The notes under the pieces: generated by a model | Database searches by the model: none | Seen by the model: only the letters and a program-made list of their open reading frames with translations | Told to the model about the DNA's origin: nothing | Shown: one piece after another, positions 5,796 through 6,067 of the stretch | Position numbering within the stretch: the first letter of the stretch is position 1 | Layout: each line of letters opens with the position of its first letter | Translations under genes and position numbers: made by a program | Source: Gemmatimonadales bacterium | GTDB taxonomy: Bacteria > Gemmatimonadota > Gemmatimonadetes > Gemmatimonadales > GWC2-71-9 | Length of the DNA: 6,067 nucleotides | Assembly (NCBI GenBank): GCA_030601605.1 | Contig: JAUVTI010000120.1 | Span: forward strand, 1 to 6,067 | Reading direction: 5' to 3'

Positions 5796-6067
5796 ATGCC
5801 CCAAGTCCTACTCACGAGTGTCTGCCGCCCCCTCGGGGTCCGCCACGGCGACTCCCCGAGCGTAGGGTACGAGTTGCTGCACGAACAGGTGACCCGCGCC
5901 CAGGGTCTGTTCAGCCCCCGCTCACACCATGTCCAGTTCTCGCTCGAGTACATCGCAGAGAACCTCGAGGCTCCCACGACGGTGCTCCAGTATCCCTCCC
6001 GAAGGGAACTCGTCCGCGAGCTCAGGCGCGGGTACGAGTTCGTGGGTGTGGCGTTCGTCCTAGCCAC
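5796..6067 (+). CDS. N-terminal part of a cobalamin-binding-domain radical SAM protein (3' partial)
   Basis: From ATG 5796 the frame is open to the window end and gives 90 residues. They begin MPQVLLTSVCRPLG, followed by a YELLHEQVTRAQGLFSPR segment. The pattern is a first beta strand, a long loop, then FSLEYIAENLEAPTTVLQYPS, a helix (RRELVRELRRGYE) and a beta strand (FVGVAFVLA). This is the start of the Rossmann-like B12-binding domain that precedes the radical SAM barrel in many methyltransferases and related enzymes, and the SLEYIAENL and REL-x(6)-Y-x-x-VG pieces fit that fold. The CxxxCxxC cluster motif that would prove the radical SAM half should lie beyond the window, so the substrate cannot be inferred. 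An in-frame TTG at 5793 is an alternative start. No Shine-Dalgarno is visible. The gene is divergent from the HTH gene, so it belongs to a separate transcription unit from the PEP-synthase-like pair. Confidence 0.72.
   Translation, partial: MPQVLLTSVCRPLGVRHGDSPSVGYELLHEQVTRAQGLFSPRSHHVQFSLEYIAENLEAPTTVLQYPSRRELVRELRRGYEFVGVAFVLA

Noticed and set aside
5600..6067. A minus-strand open frame running to the window edge
   Set aside because: Its translation is Arg/Ser/Cys/Trp-rich without pattern. The opposite strand gives a convincing B12-domain N-terminus from 5796.

Overview
This window is GC-rich (about two-thirds G+C by eye), tightly packed bacterial chromosome. It has GTG as well as ATG starts, clear GGAGG-type ribosome binding sites and many long antisense shadow frames. 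No marker in it fixes the phylum. A free-living high-GC bacterium of an actinobacterial, chloroflexotal, deltaproteobacterial or similar deep lineage is plausible, but this is a guess. There are no insertion sequences, CRISPR arrays, tRNA or rRNA genes.

Layout: (1) Bases 1-77 are the last 24 codons of a gene whose C-terminus looks like a Glu/Leu/Phe/Val (probably glutamate) dehydrogenase. (2) 106-1860 (+) encodes a 584-aa PEP-synthase/PPDK-type ATP-grasp protein. (3) 1874-4657 (+) encodes a 927-aa protein with a histidine-kinase-style GAF-like sensory domain, a helical middle region, the same ATP-grasp module and the same unusual C-terminal domain. These three genes share a strand with gaps of 28 and 13 bases, so they are likely one operon. 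(4) 4689-5444 (-) converges on that operon. It encodes a 251-aa unrecognised protein ending in a sigma-70-region-4/LuxR-like helix-turn-helix. (5) 5445-5795 is a 351-base divergent intergenic region with an imperfect 28-base direct repeat and an AT-rich patch. (6) 5796 to the window end (+) is the first 90 codons of what looks like a cobalamin-binding radical SAM protein, with no Shine-Dalgarno and possibly a leaderless start.

The most interesting part is the pair of PEP-synthase-like proteins. Both keep the ATP-grasp residues that PPDK/PpsA use to bind and cleave ATP. Neither has the swivelling phosphohistidine domain or the PEP/pyruvate barrel. Both instead carry a shared C-terminal domain with GRWGS and (S/T)HFF motifs, and one adds a sensory front end. 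My inference is an ATP-dependent phosphotransfer or regulatory system, possibly tied to the upstream amino-acid dehydrogenase, rather than ordinary PEP synthase. Substrate and acceptor are unknown.
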